Part shown: positions 34,274 through 45,529 of the stretch, in pieces
How positions within the stretch are numbered: the first letter of the stretch is position 1
Layout: each line of letters opens with the position of its first letter
Assembly: GCF_000687475.1 (NCBI RefSeq)
Contig: NC_057316.1
Coordinates: forward strand, 5,766,001 to 5,830,000
DNA from: Ustilaginoidea virens
Lineage: Eukaryota; Ascomycota; Sordariomycetes; Hypocreales; Clavicipitaceae
Length of the DNA stretch: 64,000 bases
Direction of reading: 5' to 3'
Position numbers and translations under genes: made by a program
The notes under the pieces: model-generated
Told to the model about the DNA's origin: nothing
The model's input: only the letters and a program-made list of their open reading frames with translations
The model's database searches: none

Positions 34274-35163
34274 ACGAGGCCCAAGCCGTCATCTCGTCTC
34301 TGGCCCGTCTCAAAAGGGTAGTGGACAGACGGGTCACAGGATTCCGGACGATGCGCATCGACTGACGGCCAGGCTTTGCCAGGCGCGTTGAGAGATGTCT
34401 TTGAGGCACATCGGACACAGGCATCCCATCCGTGTCTGAAGTTTGGACAACAGTCGGCTCCGCGACGACAAGGCTGGAGCGGCGCTGCTTGCAGCTCTTG
34501 GCAGACGGTAGGATTAGGAGGAAGCAAGGCTGCGTCGGGATACGAGACCACGGCCCTCGACTAGGCTGTTACTCGTTTTCACGCCAGCTCACTCCTCTTA
34601 CGAAAGGCGTCATGTGGTGCGCTGTCCTTGGGACGGGGACGGGAACGGACCGCGCAGCAGCCGACGCTCAATTATCCCTTCATTTTGGAAAAAACAAAGT
34701 CGCGCCAGCGTCATGCCATGATCGCAGGCAATCTCGAGAGCACAGCGTGCATCCCCGTCCCGTCGTCTCTCTATAACGCTCATCATCCATCAGGGTAGGT
34801 TAGGTTGGGTCGACCGGCCGACCGGTCAAGCATGCCGTGTGAATGCACACCAACTTGTTGGACAAGCCGAGAAATTCGGGACTAGAGATTGAGCGCCATG
34901 ACCTCCCCCCCCTCCTCCTCCCGCCCCCAAGAGGCTGTTTGATTGCATTAGCCTCGGTAGTCTGTCCGGCCGGGCTTCAAGAATCTCGGGACGAGTGCAA
35001 AGCCTTGTACGCGGGTCGAGTCGGTCGCCTGCTCAGGGATTTGACTCATGTCTAGGTTGCAGATTGACTTTGTAGCCCGCGCCGATATCCCGATTCGCTT
35101 TTCCAATCATCAAGCAGGGGGAACAGCCATTCTTGACTTGCCGCCACTACGGACTTGCTCACT

Positions 35164-35210
35164 CGGGCGAGTGAGCGAGTGAGCGAGTGAGCGAGTGAGC
35201 GAGTGAGCAA
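35164..35210 (+). repeat. (GAGTGAGC)n octamer repeat
   Basis: About five tandem copies of GAGTGAGC with small edge changes. Confidence 0.9.
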
Positions 35211-36885
35211 GTGATAGCCATGAGTCTGGCCTTGTGTGAGTGAGTGTGTGTGTGGGTTTGGGGGAGAAGAAAAGGGGGGGAATACGTAACAAGTCGCGCC
35301 TCCAGCCGGAAACCTGCCTGCCACTTTTTGTCTGTCTCGAGGCTGATAAACGCACCACAACAAAGCTGGTGAAGCCGGTCCCCCCGGCCCAACGACGGCA
35401 AGGCAACGCAAGAGGTGCGGCGCCCGAGGCTGAGGCTGAGGCCGAGGCCCAAGTCTGTCCAGTGTCAAGACGCGGCGTGACAAGAAATGCCTCTTGGGGA
35501 GCTGGCCTTGTGAGCTGGCCTTGTGCCAAGGAAGGCAAGTCTAGCAAACGAAGCCCGCCAGAGAGTGAGAGAAGCGCCCTCCATCCAACCGACTACGGAG
35601 CATGGACTCTGGAGCGAGCAGGAGGGGGGACATGGCATGACATGACATGTTTGCTCGGCAAGCTGAGAAACGAACAATAGCCCTCGGAAAACGTTTCCAA
35701 CATCCAACACGGCCCCGGCTTGGATCAAACCACGATGGTAAGACTGCAAGAAGACGATTGAGAAAGGATGCCAGAGTTTTGGCGCCGATAAGTCGCGACT
35801 TTCCCCGGAAAACATTCATTGCCTAGTCCCGGCTTCCCCCTTTCCCTTTGCCTGGCCTGCCATCCATCGTCGGTCGTCGCCTTGGGCTGTTTTCCCAAGT
35901 GGAACGTGGCTTTTTTCTCGGTGTGCTAGCGCAAGACAGGTCTGGTCTGCCTGCCCGTTCCGGTTCCCGATTTGTCTCTGCCGACCTTTCTTTTCTTGTC
36001 TCTCTCTTTCTTTCTCTCTCTCTCTCTGTACTTTTTTCGTCTTCTTTTTTTTTTTTCCCCAGTCGAACCTTTTCCAGGATATTCTGCATGTGTATTATTT
36101 CTTTCCTGAAAAAATTTAAAAGAAAAAAAAAAATTACAAAATTCAACAGGCAAGATGCACAAGAAGCAGGACATCACACCAGCCGGGCCAAAACCGCTTG
36201 CTGCTACGTACATATGTACAAGATAGTTTCACGTCGGGAGGTTGCGTCACATGGCCCCACCACGCACTCCACATTTGCCTTCCAGGTAGCGGCCATCGCA
36301 CGGCTTGTTCCGTCGACTCGTGAAAAGCATTCGGCGACGACGGTCGTGCGGGCGGGCCAGGCCATCGCTTACCAATCGCCCGGTCATGACGGACTGGCGT
36401 GTAGATGGGCAATTGGGGGGGGGGGGGGGAGACTGAGGGTATGTGATGAGAAATACTAGGTAGATGAGGATGAGATTGAAGATGGAAATGGAAATGGAGA
36501 TGGAGATGGAATCCAAATGGAGATGAGACGGCAAATGAGAAACGAGTACTTTGAGAGAAACAAGAGCAGCCGCGTGAGAGACGCTTCGTGGCGGCAGCGG
36601 CAGCGGGCGTGCATAAAGACTATTTTCCAAACCATCTATACGTTCCAGCTTGAAGCCGCGGCTGTAGCGTCATGCGCTGCACAACAAACAGAGAGATGGG
36701 GAGCCCAAAAAGAATAAAGAAGAAGAATTAGTGAAAAAGGGAAAAAAGAAAAAAAAAAAGACAAAACGTAAAGAATCGAAGGAAGCAAGGAACAGAGGAG
36801 GGAAACACGAAAAAAAAAAAACAAAAAAAAAAAAAAAGACACCGTCGTGGGCGCTTGGAAATCAAGTCGAGGAAATTATCCCGCT

Positions 36886-36887
36886 TG

Positions 36888-36922
<35 letters not shown>
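36886..36922 (+). repeat. (TGCC)n tetranucleotide repeat
   Basis: Nine tandem copies just beyond the gid5 stop codon, so it probably lies in that gene's 3' UTR (as GGCA on the transcribed strand). Confidence 0.9.
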
Positions 36923-36923
<1 letters not shown>

Positions 36924-36952
36924 CCTTGGGATTGGTGCTGGGCATCAATCAA

Positions 36953-39861
36953 TCAATACGTCGCCTGCTCCATCTGCCATGCCGCCGTCTTCGCTCGCTC
37001 CCTCACGTCCAGATCCCTGTCCTGGTGCCTCAGCGTGTCCATCTTGGCGTGGAATCCCAGCTTCTTCAGCTCGTGGGCTCGCTGCGAGCAGGCCTGCGCC
37101 TCGCTCTCGTCCTCCTGCCACGTCAGGTTGATGACCAGGTGGCACAGCGACGCTCGCACGCTCCGGTCCTTGCTGCCGGCCTGCTGCGCCAGAAGCTTCA
37201 GCAGCTCCGTCTGGGCCATGACCAGCTGCCGGTGGCGCGGCACGCTGGCGGCCATGTGCACCAGGATGCAAATCACGGCCACCATGATCTTGGCCTGCGG
37301 GTGCATCACCCTCGTCTCCCTCCCCAGCGCCCCGTCTCGCCACTGCACCTTTGACCGTAGCTTCGAGGCCAGCATGTCGAACAAGCGATCCTCGCCCAGC
37401 TCGCTAAGCAGGCAGTCAATCATCTCGGTCGTCTCGCACGCATCCTCCGACGACACGCCCGACTGGGGCCGCCCGATAAAGTTCCGGATGAAATCCAGCC
37501 CTTGTTCCTGGATGGCCACGTCGTCGCTTCGGGCTTTCCGCGCCGGGTTCAGTTCGGCTTCTCGTACCGACATCAGCCGATCCTCTGCCTGCCGCAGCCT
37601 TGACGAGCGAGAAGCGTCCAGCTCTTCCACCACCCCGTTGCTTCCGCAAAACCACCGAACAGGCTCGTCCCACGGCCGCATGTCCATGTCTTGGTCAAAA
37701 TCATCGCCGTACGATCCCTTGGCAGGCACGGCAAAGACCGAGGCCTCCTGGCTGTCGTCGCAGATGAGCTGCACCAGCCATCCCGGCTCCAGCTGATCGA
37801 GACATGCCTTCTTCAGGTCAGGTCCAACGGCATCGACAAAGTGTTTCAGCGCCCAGAGGGCGTTCAGCCGCAGCGCGGCATTGTCCGAATGAGCATGCTC
37901 ACAAAGGATTTTCATCACGCCCTTTTCAGTAAGAAGCTGCCCAGAGTATGTCAGTTGGGGCAGGAAAACCAAAAGATGATGGAATACAGAGGGAGGGGTT
38001 GAAAAGGAGGGAAGAGGCGGACAATGATCCGGGGCAAAACCCCCTCCCTCCCTTGACAACTTGACTTACCTCACGAACTGGGCTCACTTCGACAACCAGG
38101 TTGATGACAGTCGCAGTGGCAGCGATTTGCACATTGACCTCGGCATGCTTCAGAAACCGGAAAATCGGCATGTCTACTGCGTGATCCACCAGGGCGGTTC
38201 GCAGTATGCTCACAGATCGAGCCAGGGTCCGCACAACGTGGCAGCCAGCTATGATGACCGACAAAGGATTTGTGCCGTAGGCTGGACACGGCCCACTCTG
38301 CGCCGGCTCGTTGGCTGGCTTCTTATCCTTTGCTGACCTCGGCTTTCGGGGATGCTCGCAGAGAGACTCGACTACGTACGGTACCAAGTCTTCGGAGACG
38401 AGGGCCTTTCTGTAATCCTCCTTGCCCGCCGACAATGCACCAATGGCTTTCAAGGTTGACTCTCGCAGGATAATCCTGTGGGCCAGCAGAGGGTTCCGCC
38501 CGCCATCCCCAAGACGGGCCATGGGCGATGTGCTTTCAACGTCCATTCCTGTATCGGGGCTTGCAGACCAAAACGTTGGCTGGCCGCCATCCGCTACTGG
38601 CTTGTATGATCGCTTGAGGAGTTTGGTAAGGATCTTGACGCCGTCACAATCAAACGCGGCTTTCTGGAGATACTCGCTGTCGGATATCAGCCTGGCCAGT
38701 ATAGCCGGTCCCTTTTCCAGAATTTGAAGCCGCCGTGTGTCGGATGGCTCGACTGATTCGAGGCCGTCTCTGTCGTTTTTGGCAATCATGCCAACGATGA
38801 CTGGTACCACAAGTAAGCCGATGGTTGTTTCTCTCACGCCCTTCCGTCCCAGTCCGGCCTTGAATAAGGCAGCCAGGACGGCCGCCGCCATCAGCCGATC
38901 GTAGTCGCTCAGCGAGCGTGTCAAATGTATTAGCCACGGAATGAGTGGGCTTTCCACGTCCTCGTTGGACGCATCGGGCGCATTAACCGCCGAGTGAAAC
39001 AGAGGAGTGTCCCAAACTGCAGACGTACCGAACTTGCTAAGCGACGTTCTGCTGCAAGTCCGGGAGTCGGATCGGTCAGGCGTGGGGAACAAAGAATGTG
39101 CGCACGATTGGGCTTTGGAGCGTGCGGCCGGCAGAGATGGTAGGATGAAATCCATGGCTGTGACCCCTTGGTTTTCGTCTGTTTCCTTGTACGGCTCAAA
39201 CTTTACGCTCGGAAAGATGGCAAGCAGTGCCGGAGAGTAAATCAATCTATTCGCTCGGTATTTGGAATCACCCATGATGCAGCTAATCGCTTCGAGAATT
39301 GGCCCTATCCTTGCCCCTGGCGAAGCAGGCTCGGGAAACAGGTCGCTCAGGCCATCATTGTACGCCAGTTCCTCGGCTTTGGGTACGACAAGACCGTCCG
39401 CGACGGCAAACCTAGCCAGTTGGGCCGCCAAGGAGTCCAAGACGCCTCCGTTTACAAGCGCATTCTGATGTTGGTCTTCCCGACACAAGAGACATATCAG
39501 GGTCGACGCAAGAGTAATCTGGCATTGGTACATGTAGTTCGACGATGTCATTGAGAGCATCATGTTGAGAGATTCTATGTTTGGAGGAGAAAAGACATTG
39601 CTGGCCAAGTAATGCATGTCGATTGGTGTGGGCGGAAGCGCCAGAGAAGCAGCTGTAGAAATATCAACCAACGCTCTGAGCGAGGCCACCACGATCTGAG
39701 GAGGTTTCGAAGAAGGCGAAAGGTTCGTCAAGATAGCCGGCACGACACGGGCAGCATGAAGAGGGTTGAGGAACGCCGGCCCGCCTACATAGAACGTGTC
39801 AGAAAAGATGCAGCAAGGCATTGGTCATATCATTGGGGGGGAGGGAGGGGGAGAGAGAGAA

Positions 39862-39894
<33 letters not shown>

Positions 39895-40248
39895 AAGTAG
39901 TGATTGGAGGCTACGCGGAGCCAACTGAACGGCAAATGACAGGCTGATCGTACCATTGGCGAAACTCGCAACCAGTTGGAGGGCTTGTAGCCTCACGTAT
40001 TCCTCGTCGGACAGCGGCCGCGTTAGAAGATGAGCGTTGGCATCTTTCCCGTTGAGCTTCGACGGTGATCGGTTGGTCACCAGAGTCCTGACTATGGGCT
40101 CTAGTACGCCAAGACCAATCCACGCTTCCTTCTTCTGCACATGGCCAACGATATCATTCTTCAAAGCCTGCAGGGCCAGAGCCTGTTCGGGTAGTGCCTT
40201 GGCATTTCGGAGTTGCGTCAAGATGGAGGAGTTCTGAGGTCGAGCCAT
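36953..40248 (-). CDS. GID ubiquitin-ligase ARM-repeat subunit Gid5/Vid28 (ARMC8-like)
   Basis: Three exons on the minus strand, 40248-39954, 39784-38070 and 37936-36953, give 997 residues; introns of 169 and 133 bp with donors GTACGA and GTAAGT and matching phases. The product is a chain of armadillo-type helical repeats, e.g. EYVRLQALQLVASFAN, VVASLRALVDISTA, VQIAATATVINLVVEVSPV and NAALRLNALWALKHFVD; the last kind matches the conserved end of ARMC8/Vid28. Gid5 holds the substrate receptor Gid4 in the GID/CTLH E3 complex, which in yeast degrades gluconeogenic enzymes on return to glucose. A middle stretch (about 330-370) is Ser-rich and probably disordered. It ends IGRPQ, then a final helical block closing QMEQATY. 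Divergent from preg. Confidence 0.9.
39840..39898 (-). repeat. (CT)n microsatellite in gid5 intron 1
   Basis: A run of GAGAGA on the + strand, CTCTCT on the transcribed strand, lies upstream of the acceptor and may act as the polypyrimidine tract. Confidence 0.85.
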
Positions 40249-40575
40249 GGGGCTGCTTCAAGACGAGAACCGCCGCAATGGACTTTTGCTCTTATTCTGA
40301 GGCCTGTCGGCGCCTCAACATTACGGACCGTTGCAGCTCGGAAATTGTCGAGGTTGAGGCGTCACGCTTTCCAACGCCAGCGCGGGCGGATACGCTCTGG
40401 GCAGCCTAACTTGTGCGGAATTAAGAATGCTCACCCCTGGGACCCGATGCGAGAGGGGTTTCTGAACAGACAAAGCCGTGATGAATGATGGGCTTAATCA
40501 GGATGTCGGGTCTGCTTGACATGTCCATGAGACAGACCAGCGCTGTCAACGGTTTGGCGACCTTTGGGCAGGTGG

Positions 40576-40581
40576 CACGTG
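40576..40581. promoter_or_regulatory. CACGTG hexamer in the gid5/preg divergent promoter
   Basis: CACGTG is the core site of Pho4/NUC-1-type bHLH factors. It lies 328 bp upstream of gid5 and about 1.4 kb upstream of the preg ATG. One hexamer is weak evidence. Confidence 0.35.
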
Positions 40582-40677
40582 CGTTTCGTTATCTTATCAG
40601 CCAGCACTCAGCACCCACATTGACGGGGGGGTGGTGGTTGACTCCACGAGGACCAGGAGCCTCGTGCACGGCTAAAC

Positions 40678-40735
40678 TACCTTGGTACCTAAGGTACCTA
40701 CCCACACCTTAGGTACCTTAGGTACCTCCTACGAA
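40678..40735. repeat. Inverted-repeat island of AAGGTACCTA units
   Basis: CTTGGTACCTAAGGTACCTA is followed by CCTTAGGTACCTTAGGTACC, so the two halves can pair. It is the clearest hairpin-forming member of the island family. Confidence 0.75.
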
Positions 40736-41084
40736 GTATTCCACTTGAGAAGGTTCGCCCTGGCCCACTCGAGGCGAGGCATTCATGTAGGGATGAAAAC
40801 ATGGACCACCAGCAAACGGATTGGCGATGCCTCCTATGCATCCGAGCGTAGTGGCAAGCAAACTGATGCCAGCCATTGTTGCCATCACCGCCATCAATTT
40901 TCCCAGGCCATGGAGAGCTTTTCAGAAATGAGGTTCGGTCTTCCCAAAGGCAGTGGAGAGAGATGTAACTGATGACCCGCTTGATTGATTCCCATAGCTC
41001 TTATTGACGTTGCATATACCTATATTAACTCGAAGGGATACCATCGACTACGGACAGTATATAGGTTTTCCTCCCGGCACTCGG

Positions 41085-41240
41085 GTTTCCTATATAGGTA
41101 GATTAGACATAGAGGTACTAGCACTAGGCTAGATGGGGACCCATCCCCCCCTACCTGCTAGCTTAGCTAGAGTAATACATATATATACCTATAATTAAGG
41201 TACCTACCTAGGTACGGAACCTAACCTATGTACCAGGTTC
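41085..41240. repeat. AT-rich island with GGTACCTACCTAGGTACC palindromes
   Basis: Contains CCTATATAGGTA, TATATATACCTATAATTAAG, GGTACCTACCTAGGTACGG and ACCAGGTTCCTACC. Clearly richer in A and T than neighbouring genes. Confidence 0.65.
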
Positions 41241-41666
41241 CTACCTCTGTAAACGATGACCAGAAGGTCCCGCACAGAAGTCAATCTCCATGTCTCCACC
41301 GAACAAGACGCTGAGCCCCGCCTGGTAGACCGTGGCAAGTTTCGTTTCGACCAGACGGATTGACATGTTTTGATCTTTGGGTAGCGACTTGCCATGACGG
41401 CGTTGAGAATATAAATTGCACTTGAGCCGGATCAATCACGTTGACTGATTCGGGACAGGAGGTAGGTACGGTAGGTACCTGACAGCCCGTAGTAGTAGCA
41501 CTAACCCTACAGGACGTTAGCAGGTGCTGCCCCGCCCTTGAAAAGTTCGCGCGGCGGACATTGGCAATTGACATGGAACCAATCACATCCCGTCCAGTCC
41601 CCAGCAGCCGCCACACTCCCAGTGTTGCCTCGTCTTGCCAGCGACATTCAGGCGAGGTGTTGTCGT

Positions 41667-41706
41667 CTTCTTCTTCTTCTTCTTCTTCTTCTTCTTCTTC
41701 TTCTTC
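41667..41706 (+). repeat. (CTT)n microsatellite
   Basis: Thirteen CTT units, about 270 bp upstream of the chosen preg start. The open frame through it reads poly-Leu and is treated as untranslated. Confidence 0.9.
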
Positions 41707-41972
41707 GGTCACAGATGTGGTGTAAGAAGCACAGACAAGGGACAAGACATCATCGACTTGCACAATCAAGGACCTTTGACAATATCAGTATTTCCCGGGG
41801 AGAAATCCGCTGCTCGTTCAATGAATCACCCTTGCCGCCCTGCTCCCGCCGCTGGTGCTGTTGTCGATCCGTAACGTGGACACGGTCGAGGGTGTCTGCT
41901 TGGTGCTGCGCAACAGCAGCGCTCTTTCCGTCTTCTTCGTCGTCCGTTGCGAACGATGCGCCATCCATCATC

Positions 41973-43281
41973 ATGTTGGAGACGTCTCCCGTTCTTGCCG
42001 GCTCTGCGAATGGATCGCCCAGCAGCTTTCGCAACACCCACGCGGCATCCCGGTCCGCCCCCCAGCTCTCCGAATGCCACCACCAACCGTCAGCAGCATC
42101 ATCAGCAGCAGCAGCATCGGCAACGTCAGCGGCAGCGTCAGCAAAGGCGGCAAAGGCAGCCGAGGCAGCCGAGGCAACACACCCTCGCGCCTCGCCGTCT
42201 GCCGCTTCAACAGATACCGCCTGCAACACCCCCCAGCGCCCCCATCGCGCAAAGCCTCACAACGCCTCGACCAATGCCGCTCGGCAGCACGGCGTTGCAG
42301 CAACTCGGCTAAACACGTCTGGGACCTCTCCATCGCCTCGCCCGCACCACGTCTCAACTCAACGTCCTCCAGTAGCCTCACCCTCCACCAATGGCACCTC
42401 GCCAACGCAACCGCCATCGACGACTTCACCGCATGGGGAAGCGCACAAAGTGCTGTCGCCAAACAAGCGCAGAGTCTGCTCGGGCGAGAGGAACGACCCG
42501 TTAACGCGTCGGGGAGGCGAAGCACGTGGGATGCCCACTTCACCACCCGCCTCCACCGCACCAAAGCGACCCAGGAAGGATCAAGAGCCGCCAAAGATTC
42601 TGCCGCAGCAGTATGAACTTTGTGCAGTGGAGGATGTCGTCGAACTCATCGCTCACATGTTGGCCGAGCTGATCGCTACGAATGACGCCATCAGAATATC
42701 TAGCGGTGGATTAACGCGATTCCATTCCAGGTGAGCAATACCCGAGTAGCAGGAAGAATGCCAACTATCAGAGTATGCCCTGTTTCCACCCCTTTCTAAA
42801 CCGAGGCTCCAGAACCGCACCTGGAATCTCCGTGCAGGATTATTTGCACCGCTTGGCTAGGCACGCCACGCTTACACCACCGTTACTTCTTGCCATGGTC
42901 TACTACATTGACCGTCTATGCGCCCTGTATCCCGAGTTCACCATCAACACTCTGACTGTTCATCGATTCCTAATCACGGCCGCTACCGTCGCAGCCAAAG
43001 GTCTATCCGATTCATTCTGGAATAACACCACCTATGCAAGAGTTGGTGGTGTTCGAGTTGCCGAGCTGAAATTACTGGAGCTGGAGTTTCTCTATCGAGT
43101 GGACTGGAAGATTGTACCGAATCCAGAGGTGCTCGTTGCCTACTATCGAGGGTTGGTGGAACGAACCTCACAGTATGCACTCGAACCCGAAGGTTCGTCG
43201 GATGAAACTTTGGAAGATGATGGAGACGAAGTTGCCGATGATGCCGACGATGACGACATACTGCAGCAGCAGAAACATTGA
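41973..43281 (+). CDS. PREG/Pho80-type cyclin
   Basis: Two exons, 41973-42730 and 42813-43281, give 408 residues from the chosen ATG; donor GTGAGC, CTAAA branch, phase 2. The cyclin box starts in the end of exon 1 (VEDVVELIAHMLAELI, LTRFHSR) and continues with ISVQDYLHRLARHATL, VYYIDRLCALYP, TVHRFLITAATVAAKGL, YARVGGV and ELEFLYRVDW. This fits Neurospora PREG and yeast Pho80, which with a Pho85-type kinase hold the phosphate regulator NUC-1/Pho4 inactive when phosphate is ample. The first 245 residues are Ala/Ser/Pro-rich with a Lys/Ala stretch and RPRKDQEPPKILP. The start is uncertain: the frame is open for 435 bp further upstream, through a CTT repeat. The C terminus is acidic (DDDGDEVADDADDDD type). 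Confidence 0.88.
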
Positions 43282-43956
43282 CGACCAAAGAGACGTATGA
43301 GTTTGGGAAAGCGAGACAACGATTGACGAGAACTTGCAATATTCATATATATGTATATATACACACACACATTTCATGTTTTTCTTTTCTTTTTCTTTCT
43401 TCTTTTTTTTTTCTTCACTTGTCCCTTTGCAGTGCTTTACATCTTGTCTTCTAAAGTGGGATTTGCATGGGATTTTGACATTAAAGGCATGCATTCAGTA
43501 CATTTGGTGGCACTGACTCTTTATCTTTGGCGTCGGGTTGGTTACGCATGAGTGTTGACAACAGCTCAACTTGGGCTTTTTCGCTACGCATTCGTGTTTT
43601 TCACATGTCGCAAGCCAGCCAAGAGAACTGAGAAGGAGACACGTAGGTATATGTGCGACTTTACGGCGACTTTGATGTTTCCAAAGAAACCCAGCATGGG
43701 GTGTATTTGCGCCTGACTCCCTTTGTCTTTCAAGGTGACGGCTTGTCTGGCGTTGCTCACAAGTTCTTTCATACTACAGTATCGATACGTCTAATCAAGA
43801 CCCCACCATCACCAAGAAGTGCACGTGCACGTTCACGTGCACTTGCAGCTCGAGCTTTGGCGCCAAGTTCGCCGACCGGCTCAAGTTGCATCACCACAAG
43901 TCAGAGCTTACGAGCGTGCCATTTCAGAAGGACACGGCGCTACCTCCTCCTCCACG
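43282..43956. other. Spacer preg / emc10
   Basis: 675 bp. It has a TA/CA microsatellite (about 43344-43374), a T/C tract (43377-43417) and, close to emc10, three bHLH-type hexamers in tandem. No gene is supported. Confidence 0.6.
43817..43844 (+). promoter_or_regulatory. Tandem bHLH hexamers CACGTG-CACGTT-CACGTG in an inverted repeat, upstream of emc10
   Basis: CACGTG (43822-43827), CACGTT (43828-43833) and CACGTG (43834-43839) abut each other. The outer arms AAGTGCACGTG and CACGTGCACTT (43817-43827 and 43834-43844) are perfect reverse complements. The block lies 113 bp before the emc10 ATG and 536 bp past the preg stop. Pho4/NUC-1 and other bHLH proteins bind CACGTG, and Pho4 also binds CACGTT. 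Which factor uses it here is unknown. Confidence 0.65.
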
Positions 43957-44649
43957 ATGCGCGCCGCCGCTCTCCTCTCGGTCCTAGGTGCCGCTCTCAC
44001 CGTCCACGCCGCGCCGCAATCTGTCGAGATCTTCGTCCAGCCCATCTCCTCCTCCTCTTCGTCCTCCCACCCGCCCCTCCCCCTCGCCGGGATAATCTAC
44101 GATCTGGCCGCATTGGCATCCTCATCCGTCGTCTCGTACGACGCCCCTGAAATTCCCGATTCATCTGACCTCATCCGCGTCGGCGTCTACGACTTGAAAA
44201 CCAAGTCCTGGGCATCGGGAACAACGGTCGCGTCAACGGAGAACTTTGCCAAGGGGTACTCGCCTGTAATCGTGGTGAATGTGGACAGCAAGGGTGACGT
44301 TCTCAGTGCGTCGATCAAAGGCGTGCGGATCGATGCCGGCCACACGAGAGATTTTGGTCCAAAAGTGGTTGTTTTGACAGAGGGACAAGGCGCTCAGCCA
44401 ATATTGAATAAGCCGGTTGTGTTGGCGGAGGGGAAAAAGGCTGTGGAGGAGGAGGAGAAGACGTTTTTGCAAAAGTAAGTCTTGTCTTTCTGATAACGGG
44501 ATGGCCATGATTGACATGGGCGGCGAGTGTGATGTTGAGGGGGCTACGACGAGGAGCTTGTGCTAACTTGTGATAGATACTGGTGGATGATTGGCATTGC
44601 CGTGTTCATTGCGCTTAGTGGTGGTGGTGGTGTAGAACAAGGAAAATAG
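43957..44649 (+). CDS. ER membrane protein complex subunit 10 (Emc10)
   Basis: Two exons, 43957-44474 and 44577-44649, give 196 residues; GTAAGT donor, GCTAAC branch, ATAG acceptor, phase 2. The protein has a signal peptide (MRAAALLSVLGAALTVHA), a lumenal beta-rich domain (VEIFVQPISS, LIRVGVYDLKTKSWASGT, VIVVNVDSKGDVLSASIKGV) and one C-terminal helix coded by exon 2 after the junction KTFLQK/YWWMIGIAVFIAL. This type I layout and the FLQKYWW motif match fungal Emc10. The EMC inserts tail-anchored and multi-pass proteins into the ER membrane. The last helix would be missed without splicing, as the first exon runs straight into a stop. Confidence 0.9.
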
Positions 44650-45529
44650 CAGCAGCATAGCGCGAGAGAGACTCTCTGGCTGGAACTTGGCATCCCTACA
44701 TGCGTGTTTCCTTCCGCAGTCCCCTGACGTTGCCCTGAAACGAAAATGCAATGTTTGGGTGTTTCTCGACTATTGGCTGATCGATGGCGACATGAACAGT
44801 CTTGAAGCCCGTCTTCTCCTGTAAAACGACAGAAACCAGAAGCAAGGGCAGGACGGTCTTTGAAGGGTCACTGCATGGTCATGAGTCATGACTTGTCGTC
44901 TCGGTCTCCCGTCTCATTCTCCTTAAACTTTCAAATGCCTTTGGTGAGAAGCAAGCGTGTGATGGTCATGTCATGCCTGTTCCTCGGGTTCGATTCGCAG
45001 GCACAGGAAAGTTGAATTCCCATAGAATCTGGAAAGTCATACTCGGAACACAAGCAGCTTATTTTCATTTCGGTTTCCGACACGCATGCAGACATGGTTC
45101 ATCTGCGGGCGTACCTGGGCATGTTAGCTGACGAGTTACATCCCGACGCAACCATCGTGGCAGGAAACTTGGGAGAGGGAAAAATCCGTCTGGTGGTTTG
45201 AACATTGTCAGATGGTCTGATGCCCCCGGCGGCTCACGTGATGGGTCCCAGTTGCTCGTGACGCCGCTAGCCCAATATCGACTAGCGCCGTTGCCAAGCT
45301 CAAGGCCCAGTTGCTGTTGCTCAATCTCATTGTCAACGAGGGCTGGCGAGCGAACTGGTTGGTTTAAAAACGGACTGCGGGCGCCGTGCAGCACATCCAT
45401 CTCATGCCAGCAAACGCGCCTTCACCCGACATCACTCTTTTCCCCACCAATTGACAATTGACTCTGTCTGGCCGCCCCAGTGACTTTGGGAAAACAGCCC
45501 TCCTCCCTTACTGAGAAGCTTGAATCAAG
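44650..45529. other. Spacer emc10 / chz1
   Basis: 880 bp with no supportable gene. TCACGTGA at 45234-45241 lies 289 bp upstream of chz1. A sequence resembling a tRNA B box near 44988 does not fold into a T arm. Confidence 0.55.
45234..45241. promoter_or_regulatory. TCACGTGA box upstream of chz1
   Basis: Perfect 8-bp palindrome, the preferred form of Cbf1-type bHLH sites. Confidence 0.4.

Larger units (their letters stand above)
25890..36952. other. 11-kb stretch without a supportable gene, upstream of veA
   Basis: Read on both strands, no frame here shows a family signature, a plausible intron-joined protein or even amino-acid composition typical of the neighbours; most long frames run through simple repeats. 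The region holds GGGG/CCCC runs, long T and A tracts, micro- and minisatellites (listed separately), TACGGAGTA at 29982, 30769 and 33916, and GGTACCTA islands. The base composition is not AT-rich overall, so it does not look like a RIP-eroded transposon block. The veA promoter and 5' leader lie at its left end and the gid5 3' end at its right. Non-coding transcripts or fast-evolving small genes cannot be excluded. Confidence 0.6.
40249..41972. other. Divergent region gid5 / preg
   Basis: About 1.7 kb between two divergent starts. It holds CACGTG at 40576-40581, a GGTACCTA inverted-repeat island at 40678-40735, an AT-rich part (about 40980-41220) with more palindromes, and a CTT microsatellite (41667-41706). 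The preg leader probably covers the right end. No separate gene is supported. Confidence 0.55.

Noticed and set aside
41538..41972. Longer N terminus for the PREG cyclin
   Set aside because: The extra frame reads poly-Leu from a CTT microsatellite and begins with TTG; the ATG at 41973 is a better start, though not certain.
44980..45010. tRNA-like B box (GGTTCGATTCG)
   Set aside because: The flanking bases do not form a T stem and no A box or acceptor stem is found about 70 bp upstream.
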